Below the pieces are notes generated by a model. The model saw only the letters and a list, made by a program, of their open reading frames with translations. It was not told the origin of the DNA and searched no databases. From assembly GCA_964444795.1 (NCBI GenBank), contig CAYUIQ010000056.1:1-39536 (forward strand): 39,536 bases of DNA, given 5' to 3'. The stretch's first letter is position 1. Each line of letters opens with the position of its first letter. Positions 31,544-39,536 of the stretch are shown here, in pieces. The stretch is from JABMRP01 sp964444795. GTDB taxonomy: Bacteria; Planctomycetota; Planctomycetia; Pirellulales; Thermoguttaceae. Position numbers and translations under genes: made by a program.

Positions 31544-34453
31544 ATGTCTGGGAAGCTTGCCTGTTTGGTTCTGGTCTTCTCTGTCTGCCAGAACGCGCCC
31601 GCGGGCGCCGAACCGTCGGCTGCCGGAACATTACTGGCCCACGGGGTGCGGGAAATCGTCTTTGCCGAGCGAACGTTCCCGCCCGACGGGCATTGGTACG
31701 CCAACTTCGGGTATTTCTTTAGCGGCCCGAAAAACGTCTGCTATGGGCACAACGGGCGGCTCTGCAAGCTGGACGTCAAGACCGGGCAGGTCACGAACCT
31801 TCTGGAGGACCGCCAGGGGGCCGTGCGCGATCCGCAAGTGCATTACGATGCCGAGAAGATCCTCTTCTCCTATCGCAAGGGCGGAACCGAACAGTTCCAT
31901 CTTTACGAAATCAACGTCGACGGCACGGGCCTCCGGCAGCTTACCGACGGCATCTTCGACGACATGGAGCCCTGCTATCTGCCCGACGGCGGAATCGTCT
32001 TCGTCTCCAGCCGCTCCAAGCGATGGGTCCAGTGCTGGCAGGTGCAGGTGGCTACCCTGCATCGTTGCGACGCCGACGGAAACAACATTCGCGCGCTCTC
32101 GGCAAATATCGAAATGGACAACACGCCGTGGGTCCTGCCGGACGGACGGCTCATCTACATGCGATGGGAATACGTCGATCGGTCGCAGGTGAAATTCCAT
32201 CATCTCTGGACCTGCAACCCCGACGGTACGAACCAGACGGTCTACTTCGGCAATATGCATCCCACGGGCGTGTTCATCGACCCCAAGCCGATCCCCGGCA
32301 CCGGTGAGGTCCTGTTCATCGACTCCCCCGGCCACGGACGCCGTGAGCACGCGGGGTATGTGTCGATCGTGACCGACAAACTGGGCCCCGATGTCTTGTC
32401 CGCCAAGCGCCGGGTCAGCGAAACCGAGTACCGCGACCCGTATCCGATCTCCGGGGACTGCTTTATCGCGGCGGCAAATAACGGGATCGACGTTCTCGAC
32501 GCTTCCGGACGCGCATCGCGGCTGTTCACCTTCGACGGCACGATGCACGAACCGCGTCCGTTGATCAAGCGACCCCGGGAGCGGATCATTCCATCGCGGA
32601 TCGATCCCTCGAAGCCGACGGGAACCCTGGTACTGGACAACGTCTACATCGGCCGCAACATGAAAGGTATCGAGAAGGGCGAAATCAAGAGGCTGCTGGT
32701 CCTGGAGACGCTGCCCAAGCCGCTCAACTATGGAACGGGACTGCACGATTTCATTCCCATCAGCCACGGCGGAACCTTCACACTGGAGCGGATTCTCGGC
32801 ACGGTTCCGGTGGAAGCGGACGGTTCGGCCCATTTCGAGTTGCCGGCGAACCGGCCGCTGTTTTTCATCGCGCTGGACGAGAACAACGCATCGGTCAAGC
32901 GAATGCACAGTTTCCTGACCGTCATGCCGGGCGAAGTGCTCGGCTGCGTCGGCTGCCACGAAGAACGCACAAGCACGCCCCGACAGATGCCCGCGGGTAC
33001 CCGGATGGCCATGCAGCGCAGGCCGAGCCGGCTGGCGCCCGTGCCTGGTGTGCCGTTTATGATCGACTTTCCGCGACACGTTCAGCCGATACTCGACGCG
33101 CATTGCGTCGAGTGCCACAACCCGGACAAACCCGAGGGCCGCGTGTTGCTCGACGGCGATCATGGCCCCGTCTATTCGATCGGCTACTTCACGCTCAGCT
33201 CGTTGGGTCTGGTCTCCGACGGCCGGAACCATCACGGCAACACGGCCCCGCGCGCGGTCGGCGACAGCGCCAGCCGGCTGATGACGATGCTCGACGGCAC
33301 GCACCACGGCGCGAAGCTGTCTCCAGCCGAAATTGAGATGGTCCGCAACTGGATCCACGTGGGGGCTCCCTATCCGGGTACGGCCGCCGCATTGGGAACC
33401 GGCATGGTACGGCCCAACAATCTACCGCCGGCGTACGGGGTTGCGCGGCAGCAGGCGCAAGCCGCGCATGACCGGCGCTGCAAGAAATGCCACGGCGATT
33501 TCCCGGCTTTGGAGCGTTATAGCATTGCCGGCGGCAACAACGCCGGGCAGCGCAATCCGCATCTGGCCTATAACCTGACCCGGCCGGAGAAGTCCGCCAT
33601 GTTGCTCGCGCCACTGGCGCGCAAGGCGGGCGGTTGGGGGATGCAGAAGCGGGGCGGCGATGGAAAACCGGCCGGCGAGATGGTCGAGGTATTCCCCGAT
33701 ACCAACGATCCCGATTACCAGGCGATCCTCAAATACATCGAAGTGGGCCGGCTTTGCCTTGAGCAAAACAAACGCTGGGACATGCCCGGGTTCAAGCCGC
33801 ACCCCTTCTACGTTCGCGAGATGAAACGTTACGGCATCCTGCCCGAGTCGTTTGATCCGGCGAGCGACGACGTCGACGTATTTGAGATCGACCGCCGCTA
33901 CTGGGAGTCGACCTGGCACTACCCCAACGGCGGCGGTCCCGTGCTTTACGAGAACGAGAAGCTCAAGGGGACGCTGATCTCGCCTCGCGCCGCGGCAGAG
34001 ACCGCCGCAGCCGGCGTTATCGAGGGAGAGTCGCTCAAGGTCGTTCGCTGCGACGGCGGCCGTCATTGGGCCCAAGATCTGCGGAGTTATTCCGGCCAAT
34101 GGAGCGGGAACAAGCATCTCATCTGGACCAACGGCAAGCAAGGCCAGTCGATCGCGATCGAGTTCCCCGTTGCCGAAGCCGCCAAGTACGCCGTTACGCT
34201 CCGCATGACCAAAGCCCGGGACTATGGCGTTTTCCAGCTCTATCTCGACGATGAGAAACTTGGCCAGCCGGTCGATTTGTTCGATCGGAACGTTGTGCCG
34301 GCCGATCCAATCACCTTCGACGCACGGCCACTCGACAAGGGCACGCACACTCTGCGCGCCGAAGCGGTCGGTTCCCATTCCGACGTCAACGCTTCACACG
34401 GCGTGGGCATCCATCTGTTCGGCCTGGACTACTTGGTATTGACGAAGAAATAG
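31544..34453 (+). CDS. Secreted triheme c-type cytochrome with PD40 propeller, hydrazine synthase alpha-like
   Basis: 969 residues. A signal peptide (about 1-23) is followed by a TolB/PD40-type propeller (about 30-440) with repeats such as LYEINVDGTGLRQLTDG and EPCYLPDGGIVFVSS. Three haem-c motifs follow: CVGCH (468-472), CVECH (521-525) and CKKCH (646-650). The order propeller, middle domain, haems resembles the alpha subunit of anammox hydrazine synthase and its relatives, which are common in non-anammox planctomycetes. The C-terminal 140 residues look like a beta-sandwich carbohydrate-binding module (AVTLRMTKARDYGVFQLYLD). It sits in the periplasm or outside. No beta/gamma subunits or cytochrome maturation genes are nearby, so hydrazine synthesis is unlikely; an extracellular redox or glycan role is open. 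ATG 31544 follows GGAGG. Confidence 0.75.
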   Translation: MSGKLACLVLVFSVCQNAPAGAEPSAAGTLLAHGVREIVFAERTFPPDGHWYANFGYFFSGPKNVCYGHNGRLCKLDVKTGQVTNLLEDRQGAVRDPQVHYDAEKILFSYRKGGTEQFHLYEINVDGTGLRQLTDGIFDDMEPCYLPDGGIVFVSSRSKRWVQCWQVQVATLHRCDADGNNIRALSANIEMDNTPWVLPDGRLIYMRWEYVDRSQVKFHHLWTCNPDGTNQTVYFGNMHPTGVFIDPKPIPGTGEVLFIDSPGHGRREHAGYVSIVTDKLGPDVLSAKRRVSETEYRDPYPISGDCFIAAANNGIDVLDASGRASRLFTFDGTMHEPRPLIKRPRERIIPSRIDPSKPTGTLVLDNVYIGRNMKGIEKGEIKRLLVLETLPKPLNYGTGLHDFIPISHGGTFTLERILGTVPVEADGSAHFELPANRPLFFIALDENNASVKRMHSFLTVMPGEVLGCVGCHEERTSTPRQMPAGTRMAMQRRPSRLAPVPGVPFMIDFPRHVQPILDAHCVECHNPDKPEGRVLLDGDHGPVYSIGYFTLSSLGLVSDGRNHHGNTAPRAVGDSASRLMTMLDGTHHGAKLSPAEIEMVRNWIHVGAPYPGTAAALGTGMVRPNNLPPAYGVARQQAQAAHDRRCKKCHGDFPALERYSIAGGNNAGQRNPHLAYNLTRPEKSAMLLAPLARKAGGWGMQKRGGDGKPAGEMVEVFPDTNDPDYQAILKYIEVGRLCLEQNKRWDMPGFKPHPFYVREMKRYGILPESFDPASDDVDVFEIDRRYWESTWHYPNGGGPVLYENEKLKGTLISPRAAAETAAAGVIEGESLKVVRCDGGRHWAQDLRSYSGQWSGNKHLIWTNGKQGQSIAIEFPVAEAAKYAVTLRMTKARDYGVFQLYLDDEKLGQPVDLFDRNVVPADPITFDARPLDKGTHTLRAEAVGSHSDVNASHGVGIHLFGLDYLVLTKK

Positions 34454-34474
34454 TGCATCCCAAAGGCGGGTAGA

Positions 34475-35350
34475 TTACCCCTTTTCGACAGCCCGGCGCA
34501 TCGCACTGCCCATGTCGGCGGGGCTTTCGGCCACTTCGATGCCGGCTTGTTGTAAAGCGGCGATCTTGTCCGCCGCCGTGCCTTTGCCGCCGGAGATGAT
34601 CGCCCCGGCGTGGCCCATTCGCTTGCCGGGCGGGGCCGTGCGGCCGGCGATGAACGCGGCGACCGGTTTGGTGAAATGCGCGCGGACGTACTCGGCCGCT
34701 TCTTCCTCGGCCGTGCCGCCGATCTCGCCGATCATCAACACGCCCTCGGTCGCCTCGTCGGCGCCGAATAGCCGCAGCAGATCGATGAACGAACTGCCCA
34801 CGATCGGGTCGCCGCCGAGTCCCACGCAAGTGGATTGCCCCAGTCCCACGCCGGTGAGTTGCCAAACGGCCTCATAGGTCAACGTTCCCGAGCGACTGAT
34901 CACCCCCACGGGGCCGGGCCGGTGGATGTAGCCGGGCATGATCCCCATCTTGCATTGGCCGGGCGTTATCACCCCGGGACAGTTGGGGCCGATCAGCGTC
35001 ACCTTCTCCCGGTCGATCGTCTGGTAGACGCGGACCATGTCGATCGTTGGCACGCCTTCGGTGATCGCCACGACGGTGCGGATTCCGGCGTCGGCCGCTG
35101 CGAGGATCGCATCGGCGGCAAACGGCGGCGGGACAAAGATCATCGTCGCGTCGGCGCCCGTCGCTTCGACGGCCTCGGCGGTGGTATCGAAGACGGGCAC
35201 ACCTTCGACGGTCGTTCCGCCCTTGCCGGGCGTAACACCGCCGACAATTTGCGTTCCGTATTCGATACACTGGGCCGTGTGGAAACGGCCTGCCTTGCCG
35301 GTGATGCCCTGACAAAGCACGCGGGTGTTCTTGTCGACGAGGATGCTCAT
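34475..35350 (-). CDS. sucD: Succinyl-CoA ligase subunit alpha
   Basis: 291 residues. It begins MSILVDKNTRVLCQGITGKAG with the CoA-binding Rossmann domain, and has GPNCPGVITPGQCKMGIMPG and the active-site GHAGAIISGGKGTA, where His247 is the phosphorylated residue (His246 in E. coli). With SucC it makes ATP or GTP from succinyl-CoA in the TCA cycle. The start at 35350 is the family start; the open frame upstream is repeat DNA. No Shine-Dalgarno sequence is seen. It lies 87 bp downstream of sucC, with a repeat in the gap. Confidence 0.95.
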   Translation of the reverse strand: MSILVDKNTRVLCQGITGKAGRFHTAQCIEYGTQIVGGVTPGKGGTTVEGVPVFDTTAEAVEATGADATMIFVPPPFAADAILAAADAGIRTVVAITEGVPTIDMVRVYQTIDREKVTLIGPNCPGVITPGQCKMGIMPGYIHRPGPVGVISRSGTLTYEAVWQLTGVGLGQSTCVGLGGDPIVGSSFIDLLRLFGADEATEGVLMIGEIGGTAEEEAAEYVRAHFTKPVAAFIAGRTAPPGKRMGHAGAIISGGKGTAADKIAALQQAGIEVAESPADMGSAMRRAVEKG

Positions 35351-35372
35351 GGTTTGGTTCGGTATGTTGAAA

Positions 35373-35431
35373 GTAGTAGGTACGCGGAGTGTGGCGTAAG
35401 GGGCGGACGGCACGCGGAATGTGCCTGCTAC
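35373..35431. repeat. Inverted repeat between sucC and sucD
   Basis: GTAGTAGGTAC (35373-35383) and GTGCCTGCTAC (35421-35431) pair with two mismatches. Inside, ACGCGGAGTGTGG (35382-35394) and ACGCGGAATGTGC (35412-35424) form an imperfect direct repeat. It fills most of the 87-bp gap in an operon, so it may alter the sucC:sucD ratio. Confidence 0.5.
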
Positions 35432-35437
35432 GAAACG

Positions 35438-36619
35438 TTACGCGGCGGCGACGACTTTCTTCGCGGCGTCGGTCAGATCCTCGGCGGTGGTAATGTCGAG
35501 ATTGGCCTCGGCCAGGATCTTTCGGCCCGCCTCGACTTCCGTGCCTTCCAGGCGGACAACCAGCGGGACGTTGAAACCGACCGTCTTGTAGGCGGTCGTC
35601 AACGCTTCGGCGATAGTCGTGCATTGCATGATGCCGCCGAAAATATTGACCAGCACGGCCCGAACGTTGGGATCGCCCAGCAGAATGCCAAAGGCCTCGG
35701 TTACCTGTTCGACGTTGGCTCCGCCGCCGACGTCGAGGAAATTTGCCGGCTCGCCGCCGTGCAGCTTGATCAGGTCCATCGTGCTCATCGCCAGGCCCGC
35801 GCCGTTGACCAGGCAGCCGATGCTCCCGTCGAGCTTCACGTAGCTCAGCCCGGCTTCCGCGGCACGCACTTCGGCTGGCTCCTCTTCGGCCAGATCGCGC
35901 AACTCGGCCAGGTCGGGGTGCCGAAACAGGGCGTTGTCGTCGAACGACATCTTCGCGTCCAGCGCCAGCAGCCGGCCGTCGGGCGTGACGACCAGCGGGT
36001 TGATTTCCACCATGCTGCAATCTTGCTCGACGAACACGCGTCCCAGCGCCCGGGTGAATTTCTCGGCCGAGCGAACCGCCGGCCCGGAAAGGCCCAGCTT
36101 CCACGCCAGCTTGCGGGCCTGAAAGCTCCGCACTCCGGCGTCGGGCGAGAAGGGTTCGCTGAAGATCAACTCGGGTGTTTCGGCGGCCACTTCCTCGATG
36201 TTCATGCCGCCTTGGCCGGACGCGATCAGCACCGGCCCGGCCGACGCCCGATCGACGACCACGCCCAAGTACAACTCTCGATCGATCGAGCAGCCTTCCT
36301 CGACCAACACGCGCCGCACCGGCCGGCCTTGGGGACCTGTCTGCAGCGTGACGAGTTGATGCCCCAGCAGGCGTTCGGCCACCGCGGTCGCCTCCTCGGC
36401 GCTGTGGACCAGTTGCACGCCGTGTTGCTGGGGGTTGTCAAGAATCGTGCCCTTGCCGCGTCCGCCGGCGTGGATCTGGGCCTTGACGACGGCCAACTCG
36501 CCACCCAGTTCGGTAAACGCTTCGCCGGCAGACGCCGGGTCCTCGACGGCAATGCCTCGGGGAACGGCCACACCGGCTTGGCCCAAGATCGCCTTGGCCT
36601 GATATTCGTGGATCTTCAT
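35438..36619 (-). CDS. sucC: Succinyl-CoA ligase subunit beta
   Basis: 393 residues, ATP-grasp fold. It starts MKIHEYQAKAILGQAGVAVP, has VVKAQIHAGGRGKG for nucleotide binding, EINPLVV with the metal ligand Glu, and the C-terminal FLDVGGGANVEQV and NIFGGIMQC for the phosphohistidine site. It pairs with SucD from the same operon. Its ATG overlaps the TGA of the polX gene upstream (ATGA), so it is translationally coupled to it. Confidence 0.95.
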   Translation of the reverse strand: MKIHEYQAKAILGQAGVAVPRGIAVEDPASAGEAFTELGGELAVVKAQIHAGGRGKGTILDNPQQHGVQLVHSAEEATAVAERLLGHQLVTLQTGPQGRPVRRVLVEEGCSIDRELYLGVVVDRASAGPVLIASGQGGMNIEEVAAETPELIFSEPFSPDAGVRSFQARKLAWKLGLSGPAVRSAEKFTRALGRVFVEQDCSMVEINPLVVTPDGRLLALDAKMSFDDNALFRHPDLAELRDLAEEEPAEVRAAEAGLSYVKLDGSIGCLVNGAGLAMSTMDLIKLHGGEPANFLDVGGGANVEQVTEAFGILLGDPNVRAVLVNIFGGIMQCTTIAEALTTAYKTVGFNVPLVVRLEGTEVEAGRKILAEANLDITTAEDLTDAAKKVVAAA

Positions 36620-38334
36620 CGTTTCCCAATTCGTTTCTTCAGTTGCGCCCAGGATTGCGTATTGGCCACGTCGGCCGCGGTCAGGCCGCCGCGACGGGCC
36701 TGCAACACACCGTACCGCATCGAGGCCAGTCCATCCATGTTATGGGCGTCGGTGGAAATGACAACCGGCACCCCGTAATTCTTCGCCGCCGCACAGGCCA
36801 CGTCGTCCAGATCGAGCCGCGAGGGATGGGCGTTGAGTTCCATCATTTTCCCCTCGTCGGCCGCCACGCGCAACACGGCGTCGAGATCGATCTGATAGGG
36901 CTTTCGCCGGTTGAGCATCCGCCCGGTGGGATGGGCGATTGCCGAGACGTGCGGGTTTTGCAGGGCCCCGACGATTCGCGCCGTGATTTGCTCGCCCGGT
37001 TGGTTCTGGCCGTAGTGGACACTTGCCACGACCCAATCGGCCTCGGCCAGCACCTCGTCGTCGAGATCGAGCGGACCGTCTTCGAGGATGTCGACCTCGA
37101 TGCCCTTGAGGATCCTGATGCCTTTCATCCGGCGGTTGATCCGATCCACCTCGACCCATTGCTTGCGCAGCCGGGCGGCGTCCAGCCCGCCGGCCATGGC
37201 CACCCGCTTCGAATGGTCGGTAATGGCGATGTACTCCAGGCCGCGATGTTCGGCGGCGGCGGCCATTTGCTCGATGCTCTCCAGACCGTCGGACCAGCCG
37301 GTGTGCATGTGCAGGTCGCCGCGCATGTCGGCCAGTTCGATCAGCTCGGGCAGTTCGCCTCGCGCGGCCCAGTCGAACTCGCGCCGCGCTTCGCGCAACT
37401 CGGGCGGGAAACAAGGCAGGTCCAGCGTGGCATAGACCTCCGCCTCGGTCCGCCCGGCCAGTGGCTCGTCGTCGCGAAAGACGCCGTATTCGTTGATCTT
37501 CAGCCCGGCGTTCTTGGCCATTCCCCGCAGGACGACGTTGTGCGCCTTGGAGCCGGTGAAATACTGCAGCGCCGCGCCGAACGACTCGGCCGGCACCACG
37601 CGCAGATCGACTTGCATCCGGCTGGCCAGTCGGACCGACATCTTCGTTCCCCCGCGAGCCAACACTTCTTGCACGCCCGGGAAGTCGCCGAACCGGTCCA
37701 TCACCTCCTCGGCGTCGCCGGCCACGACCAGCACGTCGAGATCGCCGACGGTGTCCCGGCCGCGGCGATAACTGCCGGCCATCTCCAGTTGCGCCACCGC
37801 CGGACACTCGCGAAGATGGGCCAGCAACAACTGGGCGATTTTGTCGGCCACCGCCCAATAGGTACGCCGATCGGCCTCGGCCGCGATATCCAATCCCGAG
37901 AGAATGATCGCCTCGGTCTTGGCGCCGAACCCCTTGAGCTGGCGCACCTGCTCGTTCTCGCACGCCAGCCGTAGTTCGTCGAGGCTGGTCACCTTCAGTT
38001 CGTTGTACAGAGCGGCCGCTTTTTTCGGTCCCAAGCCGGGTACGCGGAGAATAGCCAACACGCTTTGGGGAATCGACTGCAGCAACTCGTCGAGCATCGG
38101 CAGCGAGCCGGTTTCGACCAGCGTGGTCGCCTTCTCGGCCAGGTCCTTGCCGATCCCCTGGATGTCGGTCAGGCGGCGATCCGGATCGCCCACGATGGCC
38201 GCCACCGCCTCGGGCAAATCGCGAATCGTCCGGCTTCCGTTGCGATACGCCCGCACACGAAACGGGTTGGCCGCCTGAAACTCCAGCAGGTCGGCAACCT
38301 GATCGAAAATATCGGCGATTTCGGCGTTGGTCAT
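36616..38334 (-). CDS. polX: PolX-type DNA polymerase with C-terminal PHP domain
   Basis: 572 residues. Helix-hairpin-helix motifs (IQGIGKDLAEKA at 58-69, VPGLGPKKAAALY at 98-110) lead to the family X nucleotidyltransferase core: GSYRRGRDTVGDLDVL (187-202) gives Asp198 and Asp200, and QVDLR gives Asp243. The C-terminal PHP domain has DLHMHTGWSDG (340-350) and AITDHS (about 370-375), a metal-dependent 3'-5' exonuclease in bacterial PolX. It acts in gap-filling base excision repair in the cytoplasm. The start at 38334 is the family start; the longer frame upstream overlaps the GTPase gene. Upstream gap to the GTPase is 31 bp. The stop overlaps sucC, an unusual partner for a repair gene. Confidence 0.93.
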   Translation of the reverse strand: MTNAEIADIFDQVADLLEFQAANPFRVRAYRNGSRTIRDLPEAVAAIVGDPDRRLTDIQGIGKDLAEKATTLVETGSLPMLDELLQSIPQSVLAILRVPGLGPKKAAALYNELKVTSLDELRLACENEQVRQLKGFGAKTEAIILSGLDIAAEADRRTYWAVADKIAQLLLAHLRECPAVAQLEMAGSYRRGRDTVGDLDVLVVAGDAEEVMDRFGDFPGVQEVLARGGTKMSVRLASRMQVDLRVVPAESFGAALQYFTGSKAHNVVLRGMAKNAGLKINEYGVFRDDEPLAGRTEAEVYATLDLPCFPPELREARREFDWAARGELPELIELADMRGDLHMHTGWSDGLESIEQMAAAAEHRGLEYIAITDHSKRVAMAGGLDAARLRKQWVEVDRINRRMKGIRILKGIEVDILEDGPLDLDDEVLAEADWVVASVHYGQNQPGEQITARIVGALQNPHVSAIAHPTGRMLNRRKPYQIDLDAVLRVAADEGKMMELNAHPSRLDLDDVACAAAKNYGVPVVISTDAHNMDGLASMRYGVLQARRGGLTAADVANTQSWAQLKKRIGKR

Positions 38335-38365
38335 GGGCGTGTCTTGTCGTGGCTCGAAGTGTGCG

Positions 38366-39361
38366 CTACAGGTGCAACTCGACGATGTCCTTGTCGTGCA
38401 AGATGTAATCGCCCTTGACGACCGTGCCGTCGTGGACCGCGGTGCCCCAGACGCGGGCGAACTTGAGCCCTTCGGCGTAATCCTTGTGGACCTGACCGGC
38501 CAGATCCAGCAGATTGTGGCCGCAGCGGATCGTGAACGGGCGGTCCATGTCGGCCTGCTTGGCCGAGGGAAGTTTCGTGTAGACCCGGACCACGTCCATC
38601 GTCTCGTAGATCGCCGTGCGCAGCTCTTCCAGCCCGGTGCCCTGCTGGGCCGAGACCACGTACTCGGGGAAGTCCAAGGGACAAAGTTCGTGCAGCAGGT
38701 CGAGCCGGTCGGCGGCTTCGGGAGCGTCGATCTTGTTGGGCACGAGAAACGTTTGCGTGAAGGAAAGCCCGATGTCGTCACGATCGAGATACGACTCCCG
38801 GCCCAGCCGGGTCTTGGTGCCACCCAGCCGGTCGAGCACCTCTTGCATCTGTTCGACGCCGTCGTCGCTGCCCAAGTCGACCAACAATAGAGCCAAATCG
38901 GCCGCCCGAATCAGCCCGTAGGTGTGCTGATCGAGGAAGTCGGCCGTGATCGGGGGCGTGTCGATCAGTTGGACGGTGACGTCTTCCCAGGGCATCATGC
39001 CGGGCGACGGTTGCTGGGTGGTAAACGGATAGGGGGCCACCTCGGGATGCGCCCGGGTGAGACGGGCCACGAGCTGGCTCTTTCCGGCGTTGGGCCCCCC
39101 CAGAAGAATCGCCGTGCCGGCACCCTGCCGGGGGATGCGAACGCCGCGAGCGCCCTTCTTCCCCGCCCGCTTGTCCGACTGGATTTCCTTCTTCGCCTTG
39201 GCGATCTTCGTCTTCAGCGACGCTTGGAGGTGATCCGTCCCCTTGTGCTTGGGAATCTCCCGAAGCATGGCCTGGAGACCCGCAAGTTCCTCTTCCACGC
39301 TGGTGGCGCGGCGATACTCTTGTTCGGCCTTGAGATATTGGGCGGTCAGATTCGCGGGCAT
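38366..39361 (-). CDS. Obg/DRG-like GTPase with TGS domain
   Basis: 331 residues. A Lys-rich helical N-terminus (about 1-80) precedes the G domain: G1 GGPNAGKS (88-95), G3 DTPP (134-137, where DTPG is usual) and G4 NKID (209-212). The C-terminal TGS domain is about 258-331 (RVYTKLPSAKQAD, then VHKDYAEGLKFARVWG). The layout is that of DRG-type translation-related GTPases, cytoplasmic. The start at 39361 (MPANLTAQYLKAE) is chosen as the DRG-like beginning; a longer frame opens at 39433 but adds only basic residues. No Shine-Dalgarno sequence is clear. It is the first gene of the polX-sucCD run. Confidence 0.87.
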   Translation of the reverse strand: MPANLTAQYLKAEQEYRRATSVEEELAGLQAMLREIPKHKGTDHLQASLKTKIAKAKKEIQSDKRAGKKGARGVRIPRQGAGTAILLGGPNAGKSQLVARLTRAHPEVAPYPFTTQQPSPGMMPWEDVTVQLIDTPPITADFLDQHTYGLIRAADLALLLVDLGSDDGVEQMQEVLDRLGGTKTRLGRESYLDRDDIGLSFTQTFLVPNKIDAPEAADRLDLLHELCPLDFPEYVVSAQQGTGLEELRTAIYETMDVVRVYTKLPSAKQADMDRPFTIRCGHNLLDLAGQVHKDYAEGLKFARVWGTAVHDGTVVKGDYILHDKDIVELHL

Positions 39362-39482
39362 CGGGAGAGGTCGCCAGTGGCTCAAACGGTGGTGGCTCGG
39401 ATCGCGGGGAGACTCCAATCTGAGTTTAGCCAACCGGCGGCGATTCGGCTAGTGAGCCGAGCTAATCTCGTCCACACCCACG

Positions 39483-39493
39483 GGGTCAGACCC
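39483..39493. repeat. GGGTC-A-GACCC palindrome
   Basis: A perfect 5-bp palindrome around one base. The word GGGTCAGAC also occurs near 13118-13126. It is probably part of a dispersed repeat cut by the window edge or lying upstream of the GTPase gene. Confidence 0.3.
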
Positions 39494-39536
39494 GAATGGC
39501 ACTTCCATAGTCCAGGTAACGACTTACGGCGACGAC

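Noticed and set aside
31631..33358. Minus-strand open frame of 575 codons opposite the triheme gene
   Set aside because: Shadow of a gene with a signal peptide and three CX2CH motifs; no start signal or motif of its own.
31544..34453. True anammox hydrazine synthase
   Set aside because: No beta or gamma subunit genes, no hydrazine dehydrogenase and no other anammox gene in the window; only the domain layout is shared.
34464..34484. Hairpin GGGTA-GAT-TACCC followed by CTTTT between convergent genes
   Set aside because: Only 5 bp of stem and it overlaps the sucD stop codon; too weak to call a terminator.
34835..36778. Plus-strand open frame of 647 codons opposite sucD and sucC
   Set aside because: Both succinyl-CoA ligase genes are certain on the minus strand.
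36643..37974. Plus-strand open frame of 443 codons opposite polX
   Set aside because: His/Gly/Arg-rich translation with no family resemblance; polX on the minus strand has complete catalytic motifs.

Overview
The window looks like a chromosomal segment of a planctomycete (Planctomycetota, probably class Planctomycetia). This is an inference from gene content: a secreted propeller protein with three haem-c motifs and a hydrazine-synthase-alpha-like layout, an exported methyltransferase-like domain fused to a PQQ-type propeller, a Cys-rich signal-peptide protein, an FHA-GAF histidine kinase, and many short hairpin repeats of the kind common in planctomycete intergenic DNA. A Gram-negative envelope is shown by lpxC, lpxA and an OmpH/Skp-like gene. 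Coding DNA is GC rich. I saw no rRNA, tRNA, CRISPR array, prophage or intact transposon.

Layout. 1-1190: repeat-rich DNA with a nested palindrome, a transposase remnant and a possible leader peptide. 1195-5780: CPA2-type cation/proton antiporter, a benzoylformate-decarboxylase-like ThDP enzyme on the minus strand, the Cys-rich protein and a doubtful small ORF. 5841-7968: sialidase and N-acetylneuraminate lyase, a compact sialic-acid pair. 8406-11511: three-gene exporter (membrane fusion protein, FtsX-type permease, ATPase), followed by about 300 bp of three unrelated short degenerate repeats. 11940-18360: signal peptidase I with a Cys-rich insertion, the 1053-residue methyltransferase/propeller protein, and an NCS1-like permease with a charged helical insertion, followed by a clear terminator. 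18491-20897 (minus): dodecin, FHA-GAF histidine kinase and a lone receiver domain.

21203-27088: M28 peptidase with PDZ domain, then OmpH/Skp, LpxC, LpxA and a Gfo/Idh/MocA dehydrogenase in one tight run, which is an outer-membrane/lipid A cluster. 27095-30383: ABC-2 permease, acylphosphatase, a secreted protein with an atypical haem-like motif and in-frame tandem repeats, and a Nudix hydrolase. 30539-34453: MORN-repeat lipoprotein and the triheme propeller protein. 34475-39361 (minus): TGS-domain GTPase, PolX-type polymerase, SucC and SucD, with an ATGA overlap between polX and sucC.

No single new defence or mobile system stands out. The most unusual items are the triheme hydrazine-synthase-alpha-like protein, the three side-by-side micro-satellites after the exporter, the exported methyltransferase-like/propeller fusion, the helical insertion in the permease, the lipid A cluster with a linked sugar dehydrogenase, and the nested palindrome at the left edge. 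Functions come from reading motifs; no database search was run.
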